Source: Chamaelirium japonicum (taxonomy: Eukaryota > Streptophyta > Magnoliopsida > Liliales > Melanthiaceae). From it: a stretch of 64,000 nucleotides of DNA. The notes beneath the pieces were generated by a model, which did not search any database, had not been told where the DNA came from, and was given only the letters and a program-made list of their open reading frames with translations. Shown here piece by piece: positions 23,485 to 35,400 of the stretch. The stretch covers positions 9,788,840 to 9,852,839 of the forward strand of contig OX393555.1 in the NCBI GenBank assembly GCA_947650365.1. The letters run 5' to 3'. The stretch's first letter is position 1, and each line of letters opens with the position of its first letter. The position numbers and the translations under genes were made by a program.

Positions 23485-23681
23485 TGAAAAAGGACTCACT
23501 GTTCAAATGATGTGGCAACAGTCTTTACAGTAACAAGAAACAAATGGAGGTGTACAACGTACATTGTCTTTTCTCTCTACTTCCCCTATATATTGGAAGA
23601 ACCCTCTAGCTAACTCAGACCCCGAGGGACTGATTTTTTTCTCTCCTTGATTCTCTTCACTATAGCATTGTGTCTGCTTGT

Positions 23682-23722
<41 letters not shown>

Positions 23723-24000
23723 TAGAGAGAGAGAGAGAGTCTATTACCTTTCATGCATACAAGACCCTTGTCTTTGCTCCTTTCTGATCATCAGGAGTAC
23801 GTACAACAGAAGATCAAGACGAAGGAGTGAAGGAAAGCTCTTCAATGTAATGTATATGTTTGTCGGAGACAGAGAGATATCTAGAGAGAGGGATAGATAT
23901 CTAGAGAGAGAGAGAGAGTCTTAGTTCGTAGGTTGAGAAAAATCTACGGTTTTATGAGACTTGGGCTTTAGCATCTTTCCAATTCTGAGAAGGGAAAGCT
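23452..24000 (+). promoter_or_regulatory. YUCCA promoter and leader region
   Basis: A (CT)n tract (about 23452-23481) and a TATA-like CTATATATTGG near 23587 precede a predicted leader of about 390 nt rich in GA repeats (23684-23720, 23725-23740, 23893-23918). The leader holds upstream ATGs, including a start-stop ATGTAA (23845-23850). That overlaps by one base an ATG opening a 24-codon uORF (23850-23924). The transcription start is inferred. Confidence 0.5.
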
Positions 24001-24725
24001 ATGCTTTCAAACGGCAGTGAGACCACCACTGACCACCAAGGCAGCCGGAGCCCGAAGGTTTCGGCCGTTCCTGGCCCTATCGTCGTCGGCGCGGGACCCT
24101 CGGGCCTCGCGGTGGCCGCCTCGCTCCGCCGACTTTCGGTCCCCTCCCTTGTCCTCGAGCGGTCGGACGGCATCGCCGACCTCTGGCGCCGCCGCACCTA
24201 CGACCGCCTCTCCCTCCACCTCCCAAAGCCCTTCTGCCAGCTCCCCCACCTCCCTTTCCCTCCCCACTTCCCTAACTACCCCTCCAAGTCCCATTTCCTC
24301 CACTACCTCCACTCCTACGCCCACCACTTCTCTCTCCGCCCGCTCTTCCACCGCGCCGTCGTCTCCGCCCGCTTCGACGGCACTATCTGGCGGGTCACCA
24401 CCGTCCACCGTCCTCACCCGATCGACTCTCGGCCGTCGGAGCATTCGTGTGGCGGCTCACCGGGTGAGTTCGACGGAGCGGAGGTGGTGGAGTACGTGTC
24501 GCGGTGGCTGGTGGTGGCGACGGGGGAGAACGCGGAGCCGTCGGTCCCCGAGCTTAAGGGGAGGGAGGGGTTCAGGGGGGGTGTGTTGCATTCGAGTGAG
24601 TACAAGAGTGGGGTGGAGTACAGGGGGATGAGGGTGTTGGTGGTGGGATGTGGGAATTCAGGGATGGAGATGTGCTTGGATTTGTGCGAGCATGGTGCAT
24701 TGCCCTTCATGTCAGTGAGAAGTGG

Positions 24726-24803
<78 letters not shown>

Positions 24804-26184
24804 TAGGGTTTTCTTGACCTTACCCCTTCTTAATTAAAAACTATCACTTCCGGTCTTAATTTTTGAGTTTTAACCCTCGGTTGAAAATATCCTTGGTGCC
24901 CATAACGCTGATTTTTATGTGAAGTAACAAGTAACTATTTGGATTTGAGTTTCAACCCCTAGCTTCTAAATGTATTGAAATTAGATTCCCACAAAATCCT
25001 CATTCAGTGCCAAGAAGCTGATTCCCGCAGAAGCAGTTAGAATCAGTCTTTTTAATTTTTTTTTTTTTTTAGAAATTCATCCTTTGTGGGGGCCGGAAAT
25101 GGGGGTCGGGTTGGTATGGATCCCTACCAGTTTATTGATATAAGAATAATATTATAATAGATCGAGAAACAAATCAAACTTTCACAGTTACATTAAAAAA
25201 ACATTATATCTTTCAAATGATTCTGCTAGGCAACGGATGGACCAAAGCTTTACGAAATTCATGATCTTAAGCTCCACCTGTTTCATGGTGATAAAACTTA
25301 TTTTAAACTTAACATTCTAGAATTTCGCTCCAGTCAAAGACTCCAGCATGTAGCAATGGTGAAATTGTCCTGGCCCTAGGTGTGGATTTTACGAGAATCT
25401 AGTCGGCACATAATCAAATCCAAACATGCAGGCTCGGTAGTTTTATCTTTTTAACATGTGTGATCTCCATTATTGCAATTCAGAACTACGATTTCACACG
25501 ATGGACTTTTTCAATGGATGGTAAGAATAAAAAATTAAGAGTGAAGGGAGTGTTTTTCAACTACCCTAATTAACCGGGGGGTTAAGTATAACAAAACCTA
25601 TGATATGGGTCTGATGAATTTTTTGCATGCAAAAACAGGTGCATGTTCTACCAAGGGAGATACTTGGAATATCCACATTTTGGGTGGCAATGAAGCTGCT
25701 GAGATGGTTTCCAGTGAGATTGGTGGACAGATTCTTGCTCATGGTGGCCAAGGTGGTGATTGGAGACACAGAAGAGTTTGGGCTGAAAAGGCCCAAGATT
25801 GGGCCTTTAGAGCTAAAGAACAACACTGGCAAGACCCCTGTTTTGGATGTGGGAGCCCTAGCCCTGATCAAGGAAGGGAGGATTAAGGTGGGCCCATACA
25901 TCTCTGTGTGATAACCCAAGTAATCAATCTAGAAAAATGATGTCATTTTTGCAGTTTTATTAAATAAAAAAATCCCTCTTTCTGGATTCTCTTAAAAAAA
26001 ACAAATTTCTTTCTGGACCCAAATCCCAGTTTGGATGGCTCAGAGGATTTTATGTTGTCTTTTTCTGCCCCCCTCCCCCCAGATGCTTGTCTTTTTGTTG
26101 ATTTCTGCTATTTTTTGTAAATGCTAATTCTGCAATTTTATGATCATGGATGTATTTTCCTTTTCATGTCATCAGGCATTAGGA

Positions 26185-26241
<57 letters not shown>

Positions 26242-27753
26242 TTTGTATCTGACAGTCGCTCTGCATCTTATGCTGCCAATTTCAGATAGTACCAGAGGTG
26301 GAATCCCTAACAAGCAATGGAGCCAAGTTTGTTGATGGAAGAGAGATGGGATTTGACTCTGTGGTCTTTGCAACTGGGTACAGGAGCAACGTCCCCCTCT
26401 GGCTCAAGGCAAGTCCCCAATTCCGTTCCTTGGTTGATTCCACTGATTCACTCAGGAACTCCGTTCTGTAGCTCTAACATCTCTTTATAGGACTTGGTTC
26501 AACTCACCCAGAGCTAGAAATGTTGGGTTAGTCCCACATCGGTTTGGGGGCTGGGCGACAATGGTTTCATGTATCCTCGGGTACTACTGCATACATCGGA
26601 TGTACGGAGTGGTGCATCGGACGGTTGCGGACCGAGGACTGCACGGACCGCAGACCGCACCTAAGCATTCCCAAATATATATTACGACCTTGGTTTTGGG
26701 ACGAGAGAGCTTTTGATAGGGGTATCAAAGCAAGGTTCCACTCATAACCAGTTCAGTCGGACTAGCTAGGTTGTGTCTCTTCCCACGTTTTGCACAGGAG
26801 GGGGTCTCTCGGAGTCTATCCAGTCCTCGCCTTGTGTGTGAGAGAGATTGTTATGTTAGTTCCACATCAGCGGTTAGTCCCACATCAGCTAGGGTTCTAG
26901 GCGATGGCAGCTTTATATACCCTCTAGTAGAGCTCTCCTTACGACCCGAGTTTAGGGCGTAAGTGTCTCCACATGAAAAACACCCTGATTTCTCTCCTTT
27001 GTGAAATGGGTTTCTTGCTATTTACCTGGCTCCTTTATGTTTTCCAGTCATCAATTTGATCAAAAGATTGTCTACTTTAATATAACTATGGCACTTTTAT
27101 AAAAAAAATAATTAATGGGTTTTATGTTATATGCCCTCTCATCCCAAAATCCAAGTTATAAGGGGAGGTCCACGAAAGGTATATGAAGCACCATCACCCA
27201 ACTCCCTAGCCGATGTGGGAGCGAGTAAACCTAATAATCCCCTCCTTACATGGGCTAAACCCCCCGCAAGCCCCCCTCTTATGAGTAGAGATCAGGGCCA
27301 TCAGGCTGATCAGGGGAAGAGGCACACATTGGACACAACCTGGCCATTCCTTGGTCCGACAAGAACCTGGTTTTAAGGAATCTCGCTATACCACTGTTAG
27401 ATACCGTCTAACCCCAAAACCCTGGTCGTAAGGGATGGTCCAGAGAGGATATATCAAGCGCCATCGCCCAACTCCCTAACCGATGTGGGACTAAACCCAA
27501 CATTTGATATGTGCTAGCTTGAGTTTAGTGAAAGAATCCCTTCAGATTTTCTGATTTGTGTTTCTGATCTCCTCCGCAGGATTGTGATTACTTCTCTGAG
27601 GATGGGAAGCCCAAGACCTCATTCCCTAACGGATGGAAAGGGGAGAATGGGCTCTACTTTGTTGGATTCACAGGGAGAGGGCTCCTCGGTGCCGGTGTCG
27701 ACGCGGTTAGAATCGCTCTGGACGTCGCCGGAGAATGGAAGAGCCCTTCATAG
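24001..27753 (+). CDS. YUC: YUCCA-type flavin monooxygenase, 4 exons
   Basis: FAD- and NADPH-dependent monooxygenase that converts indole-3-pyruvate to indole-3-acetic acid, the last step of the main auxin pathway. Exons 24001-24726, 25639-25887, 26286-26408 and 27580-27753 join in phase 0 to 423 codons plus TAG, the usual length. Motifs: FAD-binding GAGPSGLA (30-37), ATGENAEP, the FMO signature [11 protein letters not shown] (FxGxxxHxxxY), NADPH-binding GCGNSGME (216-223), VHVLPRE at the exon 1/2 junction, and FATGY (353-357). The C-terminus has [20 protein letters not shown]. Introns 1 and 2 are GT-AG; intron 3 uses GC-AG. Exon 1 is strongly C-rich at third positions, unlike the AT-rich introns. 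No disabling change is seen. Which YUCCA paralogue it is cannot be told here. Confidence 0.95.
24732..24798. repeat. (CT)n microsatellite in YUCCA intron 1
   Basis: A run of about 33 CT units begins 5 bp after the exon 1 donor (GTAAG). Its length may vary among individuals. Confidence 0.97.
25056..25180 (-). mobile_element. Short LINE 3' tail in YUCCA intron 1
   Basis: A T tract (about 25056-25069) is followed by GGTCGGGTTGGTATGGATCCCTACCAGTTTATTGAT. This is related to the 3' end of the minus-strand LINE (TTCGGCCTAGACCCCTACCTGTTTATTAA at 8520-8548). It reads as a very short 5'-truncated antisense copy. Confidence 0.5.
26188..26237. repeat. (CT)n microsatellite in YUCCA intron 2
   Basis: Uninterrupted TC/CT run of about 25 units, 48 bp before exon 3. 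Confidence 0.97.
26521..26970 (+). mobile_element. TRIM-like element in YUCCA intron 3
   Basis: The left LTR-like block starts TGTTGGGTTAGTCCCACATC and runs through a TTACGACC... section. GGGGTATCAAAGCAAGGTTC (about 26719-26738) fits a Met-tRNA primer site. A second, diverged block begins near 26849 (TGTTATGTTAGTTCCACATC) and ends near 26965 after CTCCTTACGACCCGAG. No coding capacity. Confidence 0.6.
27130..27502 (-). mobile_element. TRIM element, minus orientation, YUCCA intron 3
   Basis: On the minus strand the 5' LTR (27502-27395, 108 bp) starts TGTTGGGTTTAGTCCCACAT and ends ...TATCTAACA. It is followed by GTGGTATAGCGAGATTCC, like a primer-binding site. A diverged 3' LTR lies at about 27240-27130 (CGATGTGGGAGCGAGT on +). 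The internal part is about 150 bp. Its LTR is related to those at 20009 and 26521. Confidence 0.65.
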
Positions 27754-28735
27754 CACATGGATTTTTGCTTACTAGTAAACCCTAGAACCCAAATTGAGCA
27801 AGGAAAGCGGTTTCATGGGGAACTGCTTGAAGTTCCTATTGCTTTCTTTCCCTCTGTAGATGACAACAAAATTTTGGATAGGATCTTGTTTGTCTTAACA
27901 CACAATGTTGAAAGAGGGCAGTGGGGGTAGTTCCATGCATTGGCATCAATGTCTTGAGTGTTGGCTATTCAATGCAAAACCCTGTGCTGTCTTTTCTCTC
28001 TCCATCTCTCCCCCCTCTGGGGTTTGGCCCCCTCTGCTCCCCAAATTCCAGTTGCTTTGGAGTGTTTGAGGCCAGGTCTTTCTCTGAGGAGCTTGCTGGC
28101 TCTGAGGACTCCATCTTGTCTCCATTCTCACAGGTAACCTGTACTCTCTGATGCATAGCCGGGGGCACTGGGCTGCTCTCATCAATCTCAAGTCTCACTC
28201 AACCTAACCTTCCCAAAAAAGAAGAAATCACACCACATGATTGTTGTGATGATGCATACTTTTGAGTGAGGGACTTCCACCACCTGAATGTTTGCTGTTG
28301 AGGTGCCTTTTTATTTCTCTCAAGTCTCACTCAATCATGTCTCTCCATCAGACGGCTGTGATGCCTGCCACATCATCTATGAAGCACGGCTGTGATGCCT
28401 GCCACAAAACTCAAAAAAGGACAATGATACGCCAAGGGCACGAGAATTTAATGATATCTATAATACATGTTACAGCGTGTTACTTATTTACAAGCATACC
28501 ACTATAACAGGAATATTTCATACCATCCAACCATATGTACAAAGGCTGAGATTTATAGATAACGAATGAAATAACTTTTAGGCTAGTGCGATTCACCTGG
28601 GAAGAGGGATAAGAATGGTAGAGTTTAAATGGACTTGAGATGGAGAGATATGATTGAGGAGGAATGTAACATATGACTTGAGGGCTGGATTGTAAAAAAA
28701 TATATGACAAAATACATTTAAGGGGTTTTATATAA
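27754..28735. other. YUCCA 3' UTR and intergenic sequence
   Basis: The first few hundred bases probably include the YUCCA 3' UTR; no clear polyadenylation signal decides its end. A 21-bp phrase, ACGGCTGTGATGCCTGCCAC, is duplicated near 28352 and 28386. No gene is seen. Confidence 0.45.
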
Positions 28736-28739
28736 AAAA

Positions 28740-29256
28740 AATATTTTTTACAAATCAACCCCTACAGTCTTCTCTATTTACATATAAACCACTATAAAAT
28801 TGATATTTATATATAAACTCCTCAACTCATTCAAATATTACAAATTGACCCCTTCAGTTAGCTGACATCCAAAACGAGGGTATATTTTCGACTTCTGCCT
28901 TAATATTTTACCTAAACTAATTAAATACCCCTCCAATGTGAGAATTTTTCAGATTAGGTCCAAGTTAGATGGAGGTTATGTCTGTGTTTGTTTTGGGTTA
29001 AGTCCATGTTCAAAAAAGATAGATCAATTTAAGTAATTAAAAACATGGATAAATCAGTTATTTTCCCTTTAGATTAATGAAATAACAGTCGAATGAATGA
29101 ATGTTTTGGAAATATTCCTTCATTTTGGATGCTAACTAATTGTAGGAATATATATGTAATATTGGATGATTTAAGGGGTTTATATGAAAATATTGATTTT
29201 ATAGGGATTTATATATAAATACAGAATATGATAGGGGTTAATTTGTAAAATATCGT
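28740..29256. mobile_element. MITE family A, copy 2 (about 517 bp)
   Basis: Reverse-complement copy of the element at 5343-5840. Ends are ATTTTTTACAAATCAACCCC and GGGGTTAATTTGTAAAATAT. Shared inner blocks include CCCTTTAGATTAATGAAATA and GTTTTGGGTT. Confidence 0.75.
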
Positions 29257-29488
29257 ATTAAAAGTTGGGAACATATTTGCTAATAGCATTATCGTTCATA
29301 CGTTTTTCCATTAGGGTTAAATACTTTAGGCCCAATTGGAACATGCTACACCTCCCTTTGTCTCCCATTTTTCTCTTGGCTGAAATCTTTCTCTCTCCCT
29401 TTCTCCGTGGTCCCCCCATTTAGGAGAGCAGTTTTGCTACTTGACTACTTTGTTGCACTTGCTTACGATCCAATTGTGGTCTACCACT

Positions 29489-29935
29489 AGGGGTGGAAAT
29501 CGATCGGGTTCGGGTCGGACCGTACCCCTATCCATACACATACCCATTCGGGTATTATAGGGTCCATACCCAACCCATACCCATTCTGTTAGAAGAGGGT
29601 CCATACTCGATCCAGACCTAAGCGGGTTTCAGGTTTTGGTTCGGATTCCGGGTATAAATTGGATATAATTTTATGTATTCTTCTCCATCAAATATTCAAT
29701 TATTTTAGAAAAAAAATCAAGATATATATAATGCGATGTTAAGAAGCTCTTTTGGTTTTTTTATTACAATAGGGTTTTAGTAGTGTATAAATTTGGGTAA
29801 GGATATGGGTTCGGTTAGAATTTAGGTATATGACCATGAGTTTGGAGTCGAACTGTATTATCTAGTATATAGAAAAGGAGCAATCGGGTTTCAGGTATGG
29901 ATATTGAGGTACCCATACTCAAGAGGAGCAATCGG
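29489..29935. repeat. hAT-like GGGTTCGGGTCGG repeat
   Basis: Starts TAGGGGTGGAAATCGATCGG, like the hAT MITE ends elsewhere in the window, then runs through degenerate CCCATACCC/GGGTATGG motifs. The right end is not found; the neighbouring minisatellite element may have replaced it. Confidence 0.4.
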
Positions 29936-29939
29936 GTTG

Positions 29940-32110
29940 GTTGGATTTGGCCTGCGGCCAGCCATCGGCAGCACCCGAAAACTGATTGCATCCTTTGTGC
30001 CCGGTTGGGAGTCAACCGACCGCAGGCTCGACCCGGCACCCGACCGCAAGCCCGACCAACAGGACCACAGGCTCGACCGACTGGGCACTGACCAACCGGG
30101 CCCGGTCGGTCAGATTTACCCTGCGGCCTGCCTCCGGCAGCGCTCCATGACCGACCGCTCCTGGCTCGGTCGGTCGATGGCGACTGACCAGCCGGGCCAG
30201 CCAACCAACCGATCGCCCGGCCAGGCCAATCGACCGACCGGGCACGGGCACGGGCCGATTGACCAGACGCTGACCAACTGGGCTGGCCGATGCACCCGGC
30301 ACCGACACGCTGCGATCGACCGCCCGGCACACTCCCCGACTGACCGACCCCGGACAGCGGGTCAGCATGCATGGCGGTCGACCCCGGACAACGGGTCAAC
30401 GGACACGCCCTCGACCGGCCCTTGGCAGGGGGTCAACGGGTGTCATAGTCAACCCGGACAGTAGGTCGACGGACACACCCCTGGCCAGCCCTTTGCAGGG
30501 GTTCGGAGGGCCTCGACGGTAGGCCTCGGACAGCGGGTTGGCGGACACGCTTCTAGCCAGCCCTTGGTAGGGGGTCGGCGGGCTCGACGGACGGCCCTTG
30601 ATAGCCGGTCGACGGATATGCCCTCGGCCATCCCTTGGAGGGTGTGCGCAAGTGCGGCGGCCGGCCTTGGACATCGGTCGACGGGCACACCCCCGGTCTG
30701 CCCTTGGTAGGGGGTCGACGGGAGCGATGACCGACCCCGAATAGCAGGTTGACAGACATGCCCCGGCCATCCCTTTGCAAGCGGTCGGTAGGCGCAACGG
30801 TTATCCCTGGACAACGGGTAGGTAGATGAACGATGATCGGCCCCTTGGCAGGGGGTCGGCAGACAGACAATGGTCGGCTGCTCCGAACAGTGAGTTGACG
30901 GACACGCTCCTAACCGACAATTGGCAGGAGGTCAACGGGCGTAACAGCCTGCCCCGGACAGTGAGTCGACGGATACACCCTCGGTCGGCCCTTGGCAAGG
31001 GGTTGGCGGGCGCACCGATCAGCTTCGGACAGTGAGTCGACGGACACACCCCCGACTGGCCCTTGGTAGAGCGGGCGTGACGGCCGACCTTGTACAATGA
31101 GTCTGTGGACACACCCGTCCGGGCCTTGGCAGGGGGTCGACGGGCGCAACGGCCGACCCCAGACAGCAGGTCGACAGACACACCCTCGGTCAACCCTTGG
31201 CAAGGGATCGGCGGGCACGACTGTCGACCCCAGACAGTGGGTTGACGGACACGCCCCCAGCTAGCCCTTGGTAGGGGGTTGGCAGGCGCAACGGTCGACC
31301 CCGGACAGCAGGTCGGCGTACATACCCTCGGCAGGCGATCGGCGGGTGCGACGGTAGACCCCGGACAGCGGGTCGACGGATACACCCCTTGCTAGCCCTT
31401 GGTAGGGGGTCGTCGGGTGCAACGATCGGCCCTGGACAGTGGGTTGGTAGACGAACAACGATCGGCCCTTGGCAAGGGGTCGGCATACGGACAACGGTCG
31501 TCCCTGGATAGCGGGTCTTTGGATATGCTCCTGGCCGGGCCTTGGCAGAGGGTCAGCAGGCACGACGACCGGTCCCGGACAGTGGGTCGACGTACATGCC
31601 CCCTATCGGCCCTTGGCAAAGGGTTAGCAGGCACAATGGTCGACCTCGAGCAGCGGGTTGGCGGATACGTCCCCAACCGACCCTTGGCAGTGGGTTGGCG
31701 AGCGCAATGACCAGCCCCGGATAGTAGGTCGGCGGACACACCCTCGGCCGCCCCTTGGTATTGGGTTAGTCGGCACGACGGCCGACCCCGGATAGCGGGT
31801 CGGTGAACACTCCCCCGGCCGGCCCTTGGCAGGGGGTCGACGGGAGCAATGCCTGACCCCGGATAATGGGTCAACGTACACGCCCCCGGTTGGACCTTGG
31901 TAGGGGGTCAACGGGCATGACGGTCAGCCTCATACAGCGAATCGGCAAACATGGTCCTGATCGGCCCATGGCAGGGGGTCGGTAGACGCTACGGTTGCCC
32001 CGGACAACAAATCGACAGACAGAACTTTGGTTGGCCTTTGGCAGGGAGTTGGCTGATTCTTTCCAAATACTCATCAAGCCACCTCGATATCGACAAATCA
32101 GTTTTGCACC
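29940..32110. repeat. GC-rich minisatellite, unit about 71 bp
   Basis: From about 30340 to 32060 a unit of about 70-71 bp repeats some 24 times: CCCCGGACAGYGGGTCGACG, GACACRCCCCCGGYCGGCCC, TTGGCAGGGGGTCGRCGGGC. Before it (29940-30340) lies diverged sequence with two blocks of CCTGCGGCC...CGGCAGC about 165 bp apart. The minus strand stays open for up to 194 codons of PLPR-type repeats, but the unit length is not a multiple of three and frames switch, so no protein is called. The position just upstream of an LTR-like sequence fits the 3' untranslated arrays known in Tat/Ogre gypsy elements. Confidence 0.85.
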
Positions 32111-32161
32111 ATAGAGTCCTAGCCGGCAAGGTTAGCACTTGTCTAGCAAGGAGGGGATAAC

Positions 32162-32599
32162 TGTGGGTGCAAAATCTGGCTAACGCTTGATGGTGGGACC
32201 TGCAAGCCATGTCTGTGACTTGCCAACCCTTCCTAGGGCCCACGACGGTGGACCCGCCAGCCCTGCCTAGGGTCCACACATACTATCTAGGGTCTAGTAA
32301 ATACCCCCTGCTATTTACCAAAACCCTTGATATTCCCAAACCTCTATAAATAGAAAACCCGACAAATATTCCAGATCGGAATTCATTATTCCTATTTCCA
32401 CTTTCTGTTTTCCAGAGCTCTCTGAGCCTTCTAGTGATCAAGTTCTAGTCAAACCTACTCCACCCTCTGTCTATTTGTATAAGCATTCCTCGGCCTGTCG
32501 AGAGTAGCTCTACTTCTTCAAAGATACTGGATTCAAAGACTGCATCTTATCACACGGAGACGTAGGCTTTAGTCGAACTTCGTCACCACATCCTGTGTC

Positions 32600-32648
<49 letters not shown>

Positions 32649-32719
32649 ATTGTGTCTGTGTGACAGCTAAGTACGTGATAGCTCAGCATCCCATAGTGCA
32701 TCACATCTCGAAGGTCAAC
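32162..32719 (+). mobile_element. Gypsy-like LTR (Tat/Ogre style)
   Basis: AGGAGGGGATAAC (polypurine-like) precedes TGTGGGTGCAAAATCTGG at 32162. A promoter TATAAATAG lies near 32345. CGGAGACGTAGGCTTTAGTC and GAACTTCGTCACC (about 32556-32588) resemble the U5 end of plant gypsy LTRs. A (CT)n tract (32602-32643) follows. The right edge is uncertain; hAT-derived sequence starts by about 32720. No gag or pol lies beside it, so it is a solo or truncated 3' end. Confidence 0.5.
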
Positions 32720-34932
32720 ACCTTCCATCGACCATTGGAGGGGAACCATATGACGGCCGTAATTTATTTCTACAATATTCATCAACATGAGCTTGTTTAT
32801 CATTAAATATAATGCTCTCCAAGATAGGTTTATCAAGTGAAATATCAGCTATTTCAAGTATTCTAGCACCCTGCATTCTATCAAATGTATCTCCTCTAAT
32901 ATCCCACATCTTTGTCTAGTATTATTTGTATTGTGGAGTCTTTTTTGATAAAAGACAAAGATTTGAATGTACATATACCAAATCTTGGCCTCTTTTTCGT
33001 GTTATCTTGTTCTTTTCAAAAAGTTTATGAAGGAGAATGTACTCCAACTCCTCTCACAACATGACGAGGAACACGGTTAACTAAGTAATTTTATAGCTAA
33101 CGTTTGCAGTAGAGGCGTAGACAATCCATGAGAAATTCACACAAGTCTGGCTCCATCAACCATCTATAATTCATGGAATCGATGTTTGCAAATTCTGTAA
33201 ATCCAAATGAAAACTTGGCAAACTCCATATTAACTTGCCTTCATTTCTCCACATTAGGAAAGTATCTTTCATATCACTTTTGTCTTTCTGCTGAAATCTC
33301 ATCTCTATGTGGAGGAACATGGTTGTGAGACTCTCTAAGTCATTCAGTACTATAATACCAATAAGGCCACAATAATACCCAAGGTTCAACGAGTTTGCAA
33401 AGCAATGTAGGGGTGTTTTGTTTTTACCCCATCAATCCACTAGTATGTAACGTACCACTGAATAAAAACTTGGGTCTTTATCTTCTCGTTTAGTATCATA
33501 ATGGTATATAATAGCCTTCACCTTCTCTATCATAGAGTCGCACATATCATAGACCAGATGAAGGCAAAGCATATATGTGTCTGCAAGCCTCAACATCTCA
33601 TAAATGGGTTCTGTGAAAGCTAGAATATAGTCGATTTTGTCTCACCAAATGTCATCCAGTATTTTTTTTTTAACAAATGTCGCTCTCCCAATATCATCCT
33701 CCTGATAATATGACCAACGACTACCAATTACCATGCTCTTAAGACCTTCAATTCCTATATCTGTTTAAATCTTTTCAGAATCACAATGCTTGAAGCGAAG
33801 CATGTCTCCACAATTGAGAGCAAATTCAACTTAACATGCTCATTAACATAGATAATCACATGTAATGGTTCATAATGAATATTTTTGCTATTAAAACACC
33901 ACTTATAATCTCCTTTATCCAATCACATTGTGCATATACTTCAGCATCGGGTTCATTGTCTTTTGAGAAGTATATATATGTTCCTTAAAGCAAGATTTAA
34001 TGTATGCACCACACATGGAATCCAAAAAATATGTGAAAAATGGGCCTCAATAAGCAACCTTGCACTCTCAAAAATAGGCACATTGTCTATAATAACTTCC
34101 ACCACATTATGATGACCAACTTCATAAATAGTCTCGTTGATTAAATTGGTTAGAAAGTGCTTGTCTGTGTACTAATTCACCTTCACAATTAATACCTTTA
34201 AATAATATTGGACCACTCTCACAAGCTCCCATGAAATTTATGATCGGCCTCCACTGTGCATAAGTCCACCCATCACTAACAATACTTAATCCCTTATCTT
34301 TTCATATATTCTTTGTCGTTTCAAGAAACCTCTCAATATGGGCTCTTTTCTTTAGTAAAAGTGAAGTTATCAAGAAGTTATAACCCGGAGGGACATAACC
34401 AGAAATTATCTTGCTATTTACAGCAGCTTTAGTGAAAGTGGCAATATACTACGAATTTCTTGCAAGGTAAACAATAAACCGGCTAAATAAAACATCCTTG
34501 CAATCAAATTGTGCATCTCTTTCTGAGTATCAAAATTAAATGCTTTCTTAATTCTGATTCACCCAATCCTTTTCTCTTCTTTTTCGGTAATAAAAAACTT
34601 GTAGTACTAAGACTTGTATTTGAAGTCGAGGAGGAACTAAGGAAGAAGCCCTACCACATGATGATGGAAAAAGAACTTGTTTAGGTAAACAAGCCTTCAC
34701 CCTCAACTCGACTTCCTCCACTAATTTTCTCATTTTGATTAATAACTCAGCAAACCTTTGGACCTGCCCGGATTCCACTACCAGCAATCTTTAACAAATG
34801 TGTCTCCACCCTAGAATACCATCCCTTAAAAACTATTTGACAATAATTGCATCTGAGGCTACAATTCTCTCCTCCCACCACCTTATCAATTCTAGTAACA
34901 TACTTCCAAAGAGAACTATCATCAGATTCCAT
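32690..34932 (-). pseudogene. Decayed hAT transposase
   Basis: Minus-strand pieces in order: BED-type zinc finger (34932-34747; SLRCNYCQIVFKG...SRVETHLL), the DUF659 core (about 34450-34180; IISGYVPPGYN, KGLSIVSDGWT, WRPIINFMG), the part with VVHTLNLAL (about 34020-33960), and the C-terminal region (32909-32715; MWDIRGDTFDRMQGARILE). Stops and frame shifts break it many times. The gypsy-like LTR abuts the 3' end, so the LTR probably cut off the hAT terminus. Confidence 0.85.
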
Positions 34933-35039
34933 AGTGACTTAATTACAAATTAACTTCCTACAAAAAAGCCGTGAAAGAAAGATAAAGTAAATATACTCAT
35001 TTCTCTTGAAATTAAATTAGTTATGGCTTGTTATGATAC

Positions 35040-35400
35040 AAAAGAACGACTGTGATTCAATTTTGGCTTCATTGTGATTCAGTTTTGTCTTCAAGTAGAA
35101 GCCAAAACTGAATCACAATTTTGGCTTCTGAAATTAAATTAAAATTAATGTGATTCAGTATTGGCTTCAGATAGGTTGAAGCCTTCGACCTAGAATCCTT
35201 AGAGGATTGAATATGTTAAAGTCAAAACTGAATCACAATCGTCCATTATTCCTAGCCTGACCGATGAACCGCACTCAACCCTAAATGGCATACAAAAGAA
35301 CGATTGTGATTCAGTTTTGGCTTTAATCCTATCTGAAACCTCAAAGGATCAGATAGGTTAAAGCCAAAACTGAATAGCAATCGTCAATTACACCTAGCCC
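35040..35400. repeat. Cluster of inverted GATTCAGTTTTGGCTT repeats
   Basis: GTGATTCAGTTTTGGCTT and its complement AAGCCAAAACTGAATCAC occur at least seven times in both orientations, making several overlapping hairpins. They look like nested or tandem MITEs. Confidence 0.7.

Larger units (their letters stand above)
26409..27579 (+). other. GC-AG intron 3 of YUCCA
   Basis: The exon ends CTCAAG and the intron starts GCAAGT. This keeps phase 0 into GATTGTGATTAC (DCDY) at 27580. The nearest GT would add four bases and break the frame. AAG|GCAAGT is the usual context of GC-AG introns. Confidence 0.85.

Noticed and set aside
24007-24631. Long ORFs antisense to, or in the +2 frame of, YUCCA exon 1
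   Set aside because: Shadows of the real, GC-rich exon.
30396-31874. Minus-strand repeat proteins (PLPR-type, up to 194 codons)
   Set aside because: The repeat unit is about 71 bp, so frames drift; no start context, promoter or conserved domain. They are explained by the minisatellite.
29940-32110. CRISPR array
   Set aside because: Units are contiguous and diverged, without identical repeats separated by unique spacers; the DNA is a plant minisatellite.
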